DNA of 64,000 nt from Caballeronia turbans (GCA_001544655.2 FCOD02000004.1:62001-126000); one strand, 5' to 3'. Shown: positions 8,996-18,545, counted from the first letter of the stretch. The notes: generated from the letters alone by a model not told the origin. Numbers and translations: made by a program.

Positions 8996-9655
8996 GTGGC
9001 CAGCAAACGACCTTCCTCACCTGCAGCGCGTACTTCTCCTAAAGCCGACGCCGCGCCGGCCTCCGCCGCCGATGGCCTCGGCACGCGTCTGCGTCATGCG
9101 CGCATGGTGCGGCAGATGACGCTCAAGGTGCTCGCGGGAGCGGCGGGTTGCTCGGAAAGTCTTCTGTCGAAGGTCGAAGGCGGCCACGCGACGCCATCGC
9201 TCGCCACGCTGCACAAGCTCGCCATTGCGCTCGACACCAACATCGCGGCGCTGCTGTCCGCGCCGGCCCTCACGGCTTCGCCCGTTCAGCGCGCGAGCGA
9301 GCGGCCCTCGGTGCGCTTTCCGGGCACGCGAGCCGCTCCGGCGGCCGACAAACGCAGACGTGCCGAGGGCTCCATCCTGCTCGAACGACTCGTCGTGCCG
9401 AGTCCGGGCCAGTTGCTTCAGGGCGATATCCACGTTCTCGAACCGCTCGCGCGCAGCGACGAGCAGATTCATCACGTCGGCGAAGAGTTGGGTTATGTGC
9501 TCGAAGGCGAACTGGAACTCACGCTCGGCGATCAGAGCTATTCGCTCAAGGCGGGCGATTCGTTCTATTTTCCGAGCACCGAGCCGCACAGCTATCGAAA
9601 TCCGGGCGATACGGTCGCGCGCATTCTGTGGGTCAACACGCCACCCACGTTCTGA
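8996..9655 (+). CDS. XRE-family regulator with C-terminal cupin domain
   Basis: 219-residue ligand-responsive transcription factor. Residues ~27-82 are an XRE helix-turn-helix (LRHARMVRQMTLKVLAGAAG followed by SESLLSKVEGGHATPSLATL). The C-terminal ~75 residues are a cupin barrel (GYVLEGELELTLGD, then GDSFYFPSTEPHSYRN). The domain order is that of PuuR-like regulators of amine and amino-acid catabolism. GTG at 8996 is the only sensible start after the DUF1989 stop. It probably controls its own operon through the palindrome at 3960-3988. Confidence 0.85.
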   Translation: MASKRPSSPAARTSPKADAAPASAADGLGTRLRHARMVRQMTLKVLAGAAGCSESLLSKVEGGHATPSLATLHKLAIALDTNIAALLSAPALTASPVQRASERPSVRFPGTRAAPAADKRRRAEGSILLERLVVPSPGQLLQGDIHVLEPLARSDEQIHHVGEELGYVLEGELELTLGDQSYSLKAGDSFYFPSTEPHSYRNPGDTVARILWVNTPPTF

Positions 9656-9671
9656 TCACTGAACTCCTATC

Positions 9672-10625
9672 ATGGCCAGCACCGATCTTTCGCAGATGCA
9701 GTTGCCGCGCTTCGCGGGCATTCCCACTTTCATGCGCGTGCCGTTCGAGCGCGATCTCGCGGCGCTCGATATCGCGCTGGCGGGCGTGCCCTTCGATGGC
9801 GGCGTCACCGCGCGTCCGGGCGCGCGCTTTGGCCCGCGGGAAATCCGCAATATGTCGACGATGATGCGCGCCATCCATCACGTCACGCGCTTCAATCCGT
9901 TCGAAGCGTGCCGCGTGGCCGATATCGGCGATGTGCCCTTCGAGCATCTGTACGATCTCGAAGCCGCGCACGCCGATATCCGCCGCTTTTTCGAACCCGT
10001 GTTCCGTGCTGGAAAAATGGCGCTGATCGCGGGCGGCGATCACTCGATTACCTATCCGGTCTTCCAGGCCATCGCGCCGAAGCAACCGCTCGCGCTCGTG
10101 CATATCGATGCGCACACCGACACCTGGGACGCGTTCAAAGGCTCAAAGTTTACGCACGGCGCACCGTTCAGACGTGCGGTCGAAGCGGGTTTGCTCGATC
10201 CCACGCGTACTATTCAGATCGGCATACGCGGCGCGCAGAATACCGACGAAGGCTGGCGTTATTCTCTGGATCACGGCATGCGCGTGGTGTTCATCGAAGA
10301 GTTCGAGGAACGCGGGCCGGCGGCGATTGTAGAAGAAGCGCGACGGGTGGTGGGCGATGCGCCCGTCTATCTTTCGCTCGATGTCGATGGTCTCGATCCC
10401 GTCTTCACACCCGGCACCGGCACGCCGGAAATTGGTGGGCTGACGACGCGCGAAACGCTCGCGCTTTTGCGTGGGCTCGACGGGCTGAACTGGGTCGGCG
10501 GTGATGTGGTGGAAGTGTCGCCGCCGTATGATCCGAGCGGCAACACCGCGCTTGTCGCCGCAACCATGATGTACGAGATGCTGTGTCTGTTCGCGGCACG
10601 TCAGGCGCGATCGAGCCGACGCTAG
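9672..10625 (+). CDS. Agmatinase-like ureohydrolase (arginase superfamily)
   Basis: Binuclear-manganese ureohydrolase of 317 residues that hydrolyses a guanidino compound to an amine plus urea. The three metal motifs are present: GGDHS, DAHTD and SLDVDGLDP. Overall similarity is to agmatinase/SpeB-type enzymes, but this subfamily also includes guanidinobutyrase, guanidinopropionase and guanidine hydrolases. Coupling to an importer, a carbamoylase and a DUF1989 protein argues for a catabolic guanidino substrate instead of polyamine biosynthesis. It is last in the operon; no nickel chaperone gene accompanies it. Confidence 0.87.
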   Translation: MASTDLSQMQLPRFAGIPTFMRVPFERDLAALDIALAGVPFDGGVTARPGARFGPREIRNMSTMMRAIHHVTRFNPFEACRVADIGDVPFEHLYDLEAAHADIRRFFEPVFRAGKMALIAGGDHSITYPVFQAIAPKQPLALVHIDAHTDTWDAFKGSKFTHGAPFRRAVEAGLLDPTRTIQIGIRGAQNTDEGWRYSLDHGMRVVFIEEFEERGPAAIVEEARRVVGDAPVYLSLDVDGLDPVFTPGTGTPEIGGLTTRETLALLRGLDGLNWVGGDVVEVSPPYDPSGNTALVAATMMYEMLCLFAARQARSSRR

Positions 10626-10987
10626 CACAGCTTCTGCTCGGAAGTTTAGAGAGCGGGTCGGACCGTTGGCGGCGTAGGTTCTGTACATTGGCTCATCAAC
10701 AATGCCGTGCTCCTGTATCGAATCGAGTGAGCGGCTGGACCCCACGGGTAGCGTCGGTCTACCGGACTTCGTTTTGCTTTGCATGTCCCGGCGCCGCTTT
10801 TTCGGTACGAGTAACTCACGTAACGATTCCCACGTAATCGTGAACAGTTCAGCACGCGCTCGTCGAACGCAATTTTGGCTCGATCAATCTCTTTCGGCAT
10901 CTTGACAGCCTGTAGCCTCGCCAGGCGGACAAGGATAGAGTTTAGGCTCCGTCGCATTCTCCACATTTCAGCAAGGCGCGTCAGGAC
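10626..10987. other. Intergenic region without a recognisable gene
   Basis: 362 bp between the ureohydrolase and the SagB-type gene. No coding signal was recognised on either strand. A TTGACA hexamer at 10902-10907 could be a -35 element for the downstream gene, but no convincing -10 follows at 16-18 bp, so the promoter is not called. Confidence 0.4.
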
Positions 10988-12844
10988 ATGGTTTCAAAGA
11001 TCATTTGGGTCCTATTGCCGCTTTCGATGTATGCACTGTATGTCACCGTGTCGACGTGGCGCGGACGGACACCGTCGCGTCAGGCGCTCAATGTGCAAAC
11101 CAGCCTGCTGTTGATCGCCTACCTGTTGACGACGGCAAGTCTCGGTGTGTTCTGGGTGGCCAATCAGCAGTTGCCGGTGTTCGACTGGCACTACCTGTTT
11201 GGCTACTGCACGCTGCTGCTTGTCTCCGTGCACCTGGTTTTCAATCTGCCGGCCGTGTTCCGCTGGCTGCGGCTCGCACCGTCCCAGCCAGCGCAGCAGT
11301 CCACCCGCGGTGGCAGGCACGGCCCGGTCGCGGTCGGCAAGGCGCTGACCGTCCTCGCCGCTCTCGGCATGGCGTTCTTCCTCGGCACGCGTCACGGCGC
11401 CAGCGAAGTCGCCGTCCGCTGGACCAACGCCTCCGAAGCCGGATCTGGACCAGTCGACGCCGTGGCCCGTTATCACGAATTCTCGTCCGAGTCGCGCAGC
11501 CGCGTGTTCCAGCGCGCGCCGGGGGTCGAATGGGGTGCACCGCCGCCCGCTTTCAAGCGCTACCCCGACGTGCCGCACATCGCCCTCGCGCGCGACAGGA
11601 CCCACGAGCGCGGCCTGAGCGACGCGCTGCGCGCGCCCTCGTCGCGCGAACGGAGCCTGAGCGTTGCCGAGTTGGGCGAGATGCTATACCTCTCGGCCGG
11701 CATCACGGCGCGGCGCGGCGGCCTGGCGTTGCGCGCCTCTCCATCTTCCGGCGCGCTGTTTCCCAGCGAGCTCTATGTCCTGGCACACAAGGTCGAGGGC
11801 TTGCCGGCCGGGCTTTATCACTACGACCCGGAGCACGATCGGCTCGACGCGCTGGGCGCGGCTCCGCTCGCACTCGGCGCGCCTCAGGCAGACGGCGCCG
11901 ACGCGGTCGTGGTGCTGACTGCGGTGTTCCGCCGCACCGGCTACAAGTACCGTGACCGGGCCTACCGCTATGCGGTTGCGGACGCTGGCCACTTGCTCGA
12001 GAATCTGCGGCTCGCGGGGCATCAGGCAGGAATGCGCGCGACGCTCGTCGCGCGCTTTGACGAGATGCTGGCCGCCAAAACCATCGGTGTTGATGGCCTC
12101 GAGGAAGGCGTGCTCGCCGTCATGGATCTGCGGCCCGCACCCAGCGCCGTGGACTCCACCGGCGAAGCTTTGCGCGCGCGCTTCGCAGCGCCGCCGGTTC
12201 CCTCCGGCCTGACAATCGGGGTGACGGGCATGGTGCACCGGGCCACGTCGCTGCAGCTATTGCCCGACGAGGCGCGCGCCGGGCATATCGCGCTACCGGC
12301 GCCTGAGCCCGCCGCCGCAGGCGTGACCGACACGATAGTCCAGCGGCGGAGCCAGCGGCGCTTCCTCGACGATGCGGTGCCGCTCGCGACGATGTCATCG
12401 ATGCTGGCCGACATGGCGCTGCCGCCCCAGCTATCGGGCGCCATCCGTATCAATCTGGTCGTCAATCGTGTCGAAGGGCTTCGGCCGGGCGTGTATCGCT
12501 ACCTGCCTCAGCACGCGCTGGTACGGGTGCGCGACAACGATTCCGCCGCTGCGGCTCAGGCGGCCGCATTGTCGCAGGACGTGATCGGCAACGCCGCCGT
12601 CGTGCTGGTGCTTTCCGCCGATCGCGCGCACATGCTGGCGGAAGGTGCGCGTGGTTATCGCCATGCCTTTATCGAGGCGGGGATGCTGGGCGAGCGCTGG
12701 CTGCTAGGCGCGGTCGCGCGCGGCTTGGCCGCCTGCCCGGTGGGCGGGTTTTACGACGACGAAGCGGCGGCCCTGATCGATGTCGATGGGCAAAGGGAAT
12801 GGGTGTTGCACTTCGCGGCGCTCGGCGTGTCGACGGGAACGTAG
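10988..12844 (+). CDS. Membrane-anchored protein with two SagB/ThcOx-type nitroreductase domains
   Basis: 618 residues. The first ~140 residues contain about four hydrophobic segments (near 3-22, 38-57, 66-92 and 113-132) and resemble a small cytochrome-b-like anchor with His in FDWHYLFG and VSVHLVF. Two flavin nitroreductase-fold units of the SagB/ThcOx family follow: residues ~200-390 (RASPSSGALFPSELYVLAH, PAGLYHYDP) and ~430-615 (RRSQRRF, RPGVYRYLP, HAFIEAGMLGERWLL, CPVGGFYDD). SagB enzymes oxidise azolines in RiPP pathways, but no YcaO cyclodehydratase or precursor peptide is visible here. An FMN-dependent redox function at the membrane is likely; the substrate is unknown. Confidence 0.8.
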   Translation: MVSKIIWVLLPLSMYALYVTVSTWRGRTPSRQALNVQTSLLLIAYLLTTASLGVFWVANQQLPVFDWHYLFGYCTLLLVSVHLVFNLPAVFRWLRLAPSQPAQQSTRGGRHGPVAVGKALTVLAALGMAFFLGTRHGASEVAVRWTNASEAGSGPVDAVARYHEFSSESRSRVFQRAPGVEWGAPPPAFKRYPDVPHIALARDRTHERGLSDALRAPSSRERSLSVAELGEMLYLSAGITARRGGLALRASPSSGALFPSELYVLAHKVEGLPAGLYHYDPEHDRLDALGAAPLALGAPQADGADAVVVLTAVFRRTGYKYRDRAYRYAVADAGHLLENLRLAGHQAGMRATLVARFDEMLAAKTIGVDGLEEGVLAVMDLRPAPSAVDSTGEALRARFAAPPVPSGLTIGVTGMVHRATSLQLLPDEARAGHIALPAPEPAAAGVTDTIVQRRSQRRFLDDAVPLATMSSMLADMALPPQLSGAIRINLVVNRVEGLRPGVYRYLPQHALVRVRDNDSAAAAQAAALSQDVIGNAAVVLVLSADRAHMLAEGARGYRHAFIEAGMLGERWLLGAVARGLAACPVGGFYDDEAAALIDVDGQREWVLHFAALGVSTGT

Positions 12845-13010
12845 AAGGCTCGCGCATGCTGACGGACGCGCTCGGGCCCACGCGCAGGTGCGCGAAGCGC
12901 GTCTCGAGGGTATGACAGGAACCGCTCACACGCGCTGGGCGACACACGGGGCGCACTCCCCGACATGCGAGGCACGCCGAAAAGCGCTTCATAGGTGACC
13001 AGCGAACGAC

Positions 13011-13205
13011 GCCATTGAAGCCCCGCCCGAGCCGGAGCGTTGTGTCATTGTCGTGGACGAAGCGCTGCCGCCCGGCAAAGCCTCGAACGCCGCCGCAGTG
13101 GTGGCGTTCACGCTGGGCCAGCGCACAGCCATCTCGACCATTCCGTCAAAACCTTTCGAGCGGATGCACTGTGTCCCTGGTAGCCCGACGATCGTCGTCG
13201 AGTGA
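13011..13205 (+). pseudogene. Truncated DUF2000-type fragment
   Basis: The frame reads ERCVIVVDEALPPGKASNAA, then AVVAFTLGQRTAIST, and stops at 13205. The opening matches the N-terminal signature of DUF2000 proteins, which are normally about 140 residues. No proper start codon or ribosome site precedes it, and the family pattern is lost after about residue 40. It is best read as a decayed remnant. Confidence 0.5.
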
Positions 13206-13260
13206 GTCTCATTCGATGATCGCGGCCGCGAATTCAACAACGGGCGCAAGGGATCTTGAA

Positions 13261-13635
13261 ATGACGAATATCTTGGAGCTTCACGGTGCTCCGTCCGGCA
13301 ACTGCATCCGCGCAGTGATCGTTCTGGAAGAAGCCGATTTGCTCTACACGATTCGATTCGTCGATCTCGCGACTCACGAGCAGAAGCAATCCGCACATCT
13401 GGCGCTGAACCCGGCGACAAAAGCACCTGTTTTGGTCGAGCAGACACAGGACGAAGCACCGTTCGTCGCAACCCGGTCAAGCTCGATCGTCTGCTACGGT
13501 GGAAAAGCGGCCGGTCGCCTGCTACCGGAAGATCATCGAATTCGCGCGTCGTTGACGACGACGAGTCATTCGGTCGATTTCGACGATGACCAACCTGATC
13601 GTGAAACCGATGAAAAGCGTTGCATCGGTTGGTGA
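13261..13635 (+). pseudogene. Truncated glutathione S-transferase-like gene
   Basis: ATG at 13261 opens MTNILELHGAPSGNCIRAVI, a thioredoxin-fold N-terminal domain of the GST superfamily. It continues to ALNPATKAPVLVEQ and a ruined copy of the ...YLAEK.GRLLP motif (VCYGGKAAGRLLPED). The all-helical C-terminal domain is missing; the reading frame drifts into unrelated sequence and ends at 124 codons, whereas GSTs are ~200 residues. It is probably a non-functional relic next to the DUF2000 fragment. Confidence 0.6.
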
Positions 13636-13668
13636 AAGGCCTGGCCCGCAGCGCACGGCCATGCGCCA

Positions 13669-14256
13669 TCACATCCGAAAGCGGTCACGCGTCGTCACGT
13701 AGTCGCTCGCGCCGAAGCGTCCCACCGGAAAGTAATGCTCCAGGCGGACGCGCCATGTATCGATATCGATGAGTTCGTCACGCGCATGAAGCATCAGCAC
13801 GCGTCCGATGAAGATGTGGCGGCTCGCCGTTTCGAGCGTCTCCCATAACGCGCACTCGAACGCGACGGGCGCCTCGGCGATGCGCGGCGGCCTCACGCGC
13901 GTCGAGGCAAGCGTGCTCAAGCCCACCTGTTCGAGCTCGGAGACATCCGGGGCGAAGCGTTCGCCGCAGCGATGCATCTGCTGCGCGATGGCTTCATCGG
14001 CGAGATGCACGACGAACTCCTTTTCGCGCGGGACATTCACCGCGGTGTCCTTCAACGTCCCGTCCGCCAGCCGGTTGATGCTGATCATGACGATGGGCGG
14101 CTCTTCGCCCAGCATATTAAACATGGAGAACGGCGCGGCATTCACGGTGCCGTCCGCGCCGAGCGTCGTGACGAGCGATATGGGCCTCGGCACGATCAGA
14201 CTCGCCATTAGCTGGTAACGCTGGTACTCGGTAATTGCTTCGAAATCGATTTCCAT
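13669..14256 (-). CDS. Flavin reductase-like FMN-binding split-barrel protein
   Basis: 195-residue protein of the flavin reductase (FMN-binding split barrel) family, with LIVPRPISLVTTLGADGTVN near the N terminus, PFSMFNMLGEEPPIVMIS and REKEFVVHLADE. Such proteins reduce FMN for a partner oxygenase or act directly as flavin-dependent reductases. It sits 1 bp after the GntR gene stop, last of a three-gene unit with the deacetylase-fold hydrolase and GntR regulator. No monooxygenase partner is adjacent. Confidence 0.85.
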   Translation of the reverse strand: MEIDFEAITEYQRYQLMASLIVPRPISLVTTLGADGTVNAAPFSMFNMLGEEPPIVMISINRLADGTLKDTAVNVPREKEFVVHLADEAIAQQMHRCGERFAPDVSELEQVGLSTLASTRVRPPRIAEAPVAFECALWETLETASRHIFIGRVLMLHARDELIDIDTWRVRLEHYFPVGRFGASDYVTTRDRFRM

Positions 14257-14257
14257 G

Positions 14258-14962
14258 TCACTCCACTGCGGTTCGTTGCGCGGGATCGATGCCGAGCAGA
14301 TGCGCGAGTCCGTTTGCGCCCGGCATGCGCGATGTCTCGATGCGCGCCTCCAGGCTGCGCAGATGCGCCATCATGTGCGCGATCGCGCCCGCGGCATCGC
14401 GCGCTTCGAGGTGATCGAGGATGGCGGTGTGCTCGTCGTGCTCGCACGGCGCGTTGCCGGCCGGCTCGTAAGCGCCGACGATCAACGAGCAGCGTGAGAT
14501 CAGTTCGCTGAGATAGTGTTCGAGGATCGCATTGCCCGCAAGCGTCGCAATACGCAGATGAAAAGCGCTCGCAAGCCGCGCCCACGATGGCTGATCGAAG
14601 CGATGCATCGCCTCGTGTTCCTCGTCGAGTTGTCCGCGCAACGCGGCGATATCGGCGGCGCTCGCGCGCTCCGCCGCGAGTTCGACGAGCGCACGCTCGA
14701 CCGAACGCCGCGCCTCGAAAATCGCGCGCGTCTCCTCGCGGGTCGGCTGCGCGATCACCGCGCCCCTGTTCGGACGCAGCACGACGATGCCGTCGTATGC
14801 GAGCTTTTCCAGCGCGCGCCGCACCGCCGCGCGGCCCACGCCGAACAGCGCGCATAACTCGGGCTCGGGCAGTTTCGTGCCAGGCGCGAGCCTGCGATTG
14901 AGCACGCCTTCGAAAATCGACCGATAGACGCGCGCGTCCGCGCTCTCCTTCCCGCTCTTCAT
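14258..14962 (-). CDS. GntR-family (FCD) transcriptional regulator
   Basis: 234-residue regulator. Residues ~10-75 form the GntR winged helix (GTKLPEPELCALFGVGRAAV, RRALEKLAYDGIVVL). Residues ~90-215 form the all-helical FCD ligand domain with His residues typical of its metal site (AFHLRIA, EHDEHTAILDHL, HMMAHL). ATG at 14962 overlaps the upstream hydrolase stop by 4 bp. It likely represses the divergent importer at 16147 and its own operon in response to a carboxylate ligand. Confidence 0.88.
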   Translation of the reverse strand: MKSGKESADARVYRSIFEGVLNRRLAPGTKLPEPELCALFGVGRAAVRRALEKLAYDGIVVLRPNRGAVIAQPTREETRAIFEARRSVERALVELAAERASAADIAALRGQLDEEHEAMHRFDQPSWARLASAFHLRIATLAGNAILEHYLSELISRCSLIVGAYEPAGNAPCEHDEHTAILDHLEARDAAGAIAHMMAHLRSLEARIETSRMPGANGLAHLLGIDPAQRTAVE

Positions 14963-15876
14963 GCGGCCTGCGCCGGCATGGGCACGGCTTCTTCGACATG
15001 ACGCGCGACCGCCCCGGGCGTCGCGAGCCAGATGTCCTCGCGCGCCGCTGCGATATGCGCCAGCGCACGCCGCAAATGCCGCAACCGGTACGGCTGCCCG
15101 ACGATATACGGATGCAGCGCGATGCCCATCACGAGCGCCTGCGGCGTGCGCGCGCGCAGCGTCTGCTCGAGCATCTCGTCGAACTGGTCGATGATCATAT
15201 CCGCGAAGTCGCGCATGTCCATGTGACGCGCCATGATCATCGGCAGGTCGTTCAGCTCCTGCGGATACGGAATCGACCACAGCGGGCCGCCGCGCGTGTT
15301 CATGCGTACGGGCCGGTCGTCGTGACACCAGTTGAGCGTGTAACGGAAACCCGTCTCGGCGAGCAGGTCCGGCGTGCGATGCGATTCGGAGATCCACGGC
15401 GAGAGCCATCCCGAAGGCGCTGCGCCGGAGCATTCGAGCATGCGTGCGCGGCAGTGCGAGAGCAGCGCGCGTTCGCCGTCTTCGTCGAGATCGCTCTGGC
15501 GCTGCGCGTTCGTGTGACCGTGCGCGATGAGTTCGTCGCCACGCGCGGCGCATGCTTCGACGAGCGCGGGACAGTGATCATAAAGCGACGTATTGATGAG
15601 CGTGCCCGCGGGCAGGTCGAGCGCATCGAACAGTTCGATGCAGCGCCACGCGCCCACACGATTGCCATACTCGCGCCAGCTGTAATTGAGCACATCGGGC
15701 TGCGGCGACAACGGCCCGAGCGCAGCGCCCAGCCCCTCGCCGAACGCGAAGTGTTCGAGGTTGAAGCCGAGATAGACCGCGAGGCCCGCGCCGTTCGGCC
15801 AGCGATATCCATCGCTTTCGTGGATCGGCCGATAGTCGAAGCGTCCATGCGTCTTCAACGGAGCGAAGTCGTTCAT
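14959..15876 (-). CDS. Polysaccharide deacetylase-fold amidohydrolase (PuuE/allantoinase-like)
   Basis: 305 residues, NodB/polysaccharide-deacetylase fold of the cytosolic PuuE-like branch that acts on small cyclic amides and similar compounds rather than on glycans. Signals include the N-terminal VYLGFNLEHFAFGEG, HxxxxQ-type metal region ELIAHGHTNAQ, and WLSPWISESHRTPDLLAETG with the C-terminal GIALHPYIVGQPYR. No signal peptide. ATG at 15876 follows the divergent promoter region shared with the ABC importer at 16147, and the gene is first in its unit. Substrate is undetermined. Confidence 0.83.
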   Translation of the reverse strand: MNDFAPLKTHGRFDYRPIHESDGYRWPNGAGLAVYLGFNLEHFAFGEGLGAALGPLSPQPDVLNYSWREYGNRVGAWRCIELFDALDLPAGTLINTSLYDHCPALVEACAARGDELIAHGHTNAQRQSDLDEDGERALLSHCRARMLECSGAAPSGWLSPWISESHRTPDLLAETGFRYTLNWCHDDRPVRMNTRGGPLWSIPYPQELNDLPMIMARHMDMRDFADMIIDQFDEMLEQTLRARTPQALVMGIALHPYIVGQPYRLRHLRRALAHIAAAREDIWLATPGAVARHVEEAVPMPAQAA

Positions 15877-16146
15877 TGTCGAGTGTGATGAACCGGTTTG
15901 GTTATGTCGTGCCCCATAGCGGACCTGATCCGCACCTCGATCGCACACGCCAGGCGTCTGCAGATGCTGACGATCGGGGTCCGTGATCGTGTGCAATATG
16001 CGCGCCAATTCGTCGACACCTGCTGTCAGCGTATGTGGCAGCGTTCTGGTCGTGCGGCTCGACCGTGCGCCCGCGCACGAATGGCATATGTCTTGCAATG
16101 GCTTGCCCGCTGTATTCCATCAGCGTCTTCAACAGGACAAGCCTTC

Positions 16147-17202
16147 ATGGTTCAACCGGCATCCACGGTGGTTCGCGCGAGCCCGGCCGATATCGAGCTC
16201 GTGCATGTTTCGAAGCGCTATGGCGATGCGCTCGCCGTCGACGCCATCGACCTGCGCATTCCCGGCGGAGCGTATTGCTGTCTGCTCGGGCCGTCCGGCT
16301 GCGGCAAGACGTCGACGCTGCGCATGATCGCGGGCCACGAATGGGTCTCCGAAGGCGATGTGCTGATCGGCGGGCGCAATGTCACGCGCGAGCAGCCGGT
16401 CGCGCGCGGCACGGCCATGGTGTTTCAGAGCTATGCGCTCTTCCCGCATCTCTCGGCGCTCGACAACGTCGCTTTCAGCCTCAAGGTGCGCGGCGTCGCG
16501 AAGGAAGCCCGCAGGAAGCGCGCGGGCGAACTGCTGGAACTCGTCGCGATGTCGGCCTACGCGAGCCGCAAGCCTGCGCAACTCTCGGGCGGACAGCAGC
16601 AGCGCGTTGCGCTTGCGCGAGCGCTCCTCAACGAGCCGCGCTGCCTGCTGCTCGACGAGCCGCTGTCCGCGCTCGATCCCTTCCTGCGCGTGCAGATGCG
16701 CGCCGAACTCAAGCGCTGGCAGAAGGAACTCGGCATCACCTTCGTGCACGTCACGCATTCGCAGGAGGAAGCGATGGCGCTCGCGGATCTCGTCGTCGTG
16801 ATGAGTCACGGTCATATCGAGCAGAGCGGCACGCCTTTCGACGTATTCAACCGGCCGCGCACGGAATTCGTCGCGCGCTTTCTGGGCGGTCATAACGTGC
16901 TCGCCTCGAGCGGGCGGCTCTTCACGGTGCGCGCGGATCATCTGCGCATCGCGCCGCAGGGCGTCGCGCCCGGCACGAGCGCGGGCAACAGCGGTCTTCT
17001 GCGCATCGGCGGGCTCGCGTGCACGGTGCGCGAAGCGGAGTATCAGGGCACGCATCTGCGCATGACGCTCGATCCGCTCGACGGCTCTCCCGAGCTCGTC
17101 TCGATGATCAGCGACGCCGACTACGACGCGCAACGCGCCGGCCCCGGCGCGCGCGTGACGGTGTGGTGGGACGAGCAGAACGCGCATCCGCTCGCCGCGT
17201 GA
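16147..17202 (+). CDS. Polyamine-type ABC transporter ATP-binding protein
   Basis: 351-residue ATPase of the spermidine/putrescine-opine-iron importer group. Motifs: Walker [37 protein letters not shown], Walker [14 protein letters not shown] and H-switch [14 protein letters not shown]-terminal TOBE-like extension (~250-351) follows the nucleotide-binding domain. ATG at 16147 opens MVQPASTVV. It heads a four-gene importer operon divergent from the hydrolase/GntR unit. Confidence 0.9.
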   Translation: MVQPASTVVRASPADIELVHVSKRYGDALAVDAIDLRIPGGAYCCLLGPSGCGKTSTLRMIAGHEWVSEGDVLIGGRNVTREQPVARGTAMVFQSYALFPHLSALDNVAFSLKVRGVAKEARRKRAGELLELVAMSAYASRKPAQLSGGQQQRVALARALLNEPRCLLLDEPLSALDPFLRVQMRAELKRWQKELGITFVHVTHSQEEAMALADLVVVMSHGHIEQSGTPFDVFNRPRTEFVARFLGGHNVLASSGRLFTVRADHLRIAPQGVAPGTSAGNSGLLRIGGLACTVREAEYQGTHLRMTLDPLDGSPELVSMISDADYDAQRAGPGARVTVWWDEQNAHPLAA

Positions 17203-17239
17203 ACTCAGGCATTCACAACTTTAAATTCGAGGAACGTCC

Positions 17240-18529
17240 ATGAACGACGAACAAGCCAGCGCACGCGAAGCAGACACCAAGAACGCAGGCATTTCACGCC
17301 GCACGTTCATCAAGGGCGCGGTGGCGGCGGCGGGCATCGCCGGGTTTCCGTATGTGCACGCGCAGGAGAAGATCACATTGCGCTATCTCGGCACCGCGGT
17401 GAACCAGAGCGCGGAGATCGCGAAGAAGTTCAAGGAAGATACGGGCATAGAGATTCAATACATTCCCGTCACGACCGACGACGTGACCAAGCGCATCATC
17501 ACGCAACCCAATTCGTTCGATATCGTCGACACCGAATACTTCTCGCTCAAGAAGCTGATTCCCGCCGGTACGCTCGCGGGCATGGATGCGAAGCGCATCA
17601 AGCTCGCCGACAAGATCACGCCCGTATTGACCAAGGGCGAGGTGAACGGCAAGAAGATCGGCGATCAGGGCACCGCGCCGAAGAAGGTGATGTTCCTCAA
17701 GGGCGCGCGCTCGACCGAGTTCAGCGCGACGCCCACCGAATGGATGACGCTCATCCCCACGACGTACAACGCGGACACGCTCGGCATCCGCCCGGATCTG
17801 ATCTCGCGGCCCGTGACGACATGGGCCGACCTGCTCGACCCGCAGTTCAAGGGGAAGGCCGCGCTGCTCAACATTCCGGCCATCGGCATCATGGATGCGG
17901 CCATGGCGATCGAGGCGACGGGTCACGTCAAGTACGGCGACAAGGGCAACATGACGAAGGCGGAGATCGACCAGACCATCAAGGTGCTGATCGAAGCAAA
18001 GCGCGCGGGACAGTTCCGCGCGTTCTGGCGCGACTTCAACGAGAGCGTGAATCTGATGGCGTCGGGCGAAGTGGTGATCCAGTCGATGTGGTCGCCCGCC
18101 GTCACCAAGGTCCGCACGATGGGCATCGCGTGCAAGTTCCAGCCGCTCAAGGAAGGCTATCGCTCGTGGGCCTCGGGCTTCGGCTTTCCCCGTTCGCTGC
18201 AGGGCAAGAAACTCGATGCCGCGTATGAATTCGTCAACTGGTTCCAGGACGGCTGGGCGGGCGCGTATCTGATGCGCCAGGGTTACTACCCCGGCGTGAC
18301 CGAAACGGCCAAGTCGCACATGCAGGCCTACGAGTGGGACTACTGGATGGAAGGCAAGCCCGCGGCGCAAGACATCAAGGCACCCGACGGCCAGTTGCTG
18401 GAGAAGGCCGGCACCGTGCGCGACGGCGGCTCGTACAGCCAGCGCATGGGCGCGATCGCCTGCTGGAACGCGGTGATGGACGAGAACATCTACATGGTCC
18501 AGAAATGGAACGAGTTCATCGCCGCATAA
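17240..18529 (+). CDS. Polyamine-type extracellular solute-binding protein (Tat signal)
   Basis: 429-residue periplasmic receptor of the PotD/PotF-like family. The N terminus has a Tat motif (ISRRTFIKGAV), a hydrophobic stretch and a likely cleavage after VHA. Mature features include YIPVTTDDVTKRII, WMTLIPTTYNADTLGIRPD and a Trp/Tyr-rich C terminus (FVNWFQDGWAGAYLMRQGYY). GAGGAAC precedes the ATG. A homologue without signal peptide is encoded at 21731-22981. The Tat signal implies folding, perhaps with a cofactor or ligand, before export. Confidence 0.9.
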   Translation: MNDEQASAREADTKNAGISRRTFIKGAVAAAGIAGFPYVHAQEKITLRYLGTAVNQSAEIAKKFKEDTGIEIQYIPVTTDDVTKRIITQPNSFDIVDTEYFSLKKLIPAGTLAGMDAKRIKLADKITPVLTKGEVNGKKIGDQGTAPKKVMFLKGARSTEFSATPTEWMTLIPTTYNADTLGIRPDLISRPVTTWADLLDPQFKGKAALLNIPAIGIMDAAMAIEATGHVKYGDKGNMTKAEIDQTIKVLIEAKRAGQFRAFWRDFNESVNLMASGEVVIQSMWSPAVTKVRTMGIACKFQPLKEGYRSWASGFGFPRSLQGKKLDAAYEFVNWFQDGWAGAYLMRQGYYPGVTETAKSHMQAYEWDYWMEGKPAAQDIKAPDGQLLEKAGTVRDGGSYSQRMGAIACWNAVMDENIYMVQKWNEFIAA

Positions 18530-18545
18530 GGGAGCGCCGCTCACG

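Noticed and set aside
10902-10940. Sigma-70 promoter for the SagB-type gene
   Set aside because: TTGACA is present, but no acceptable -10 hexamer occurs at normal spacing.
11005-11955. 316-codon plus-strand ORF overlapping the SagB-type gene
   Set aside because: Out-of-frame Arg-rich shadow of a gene with clear domain motifs.
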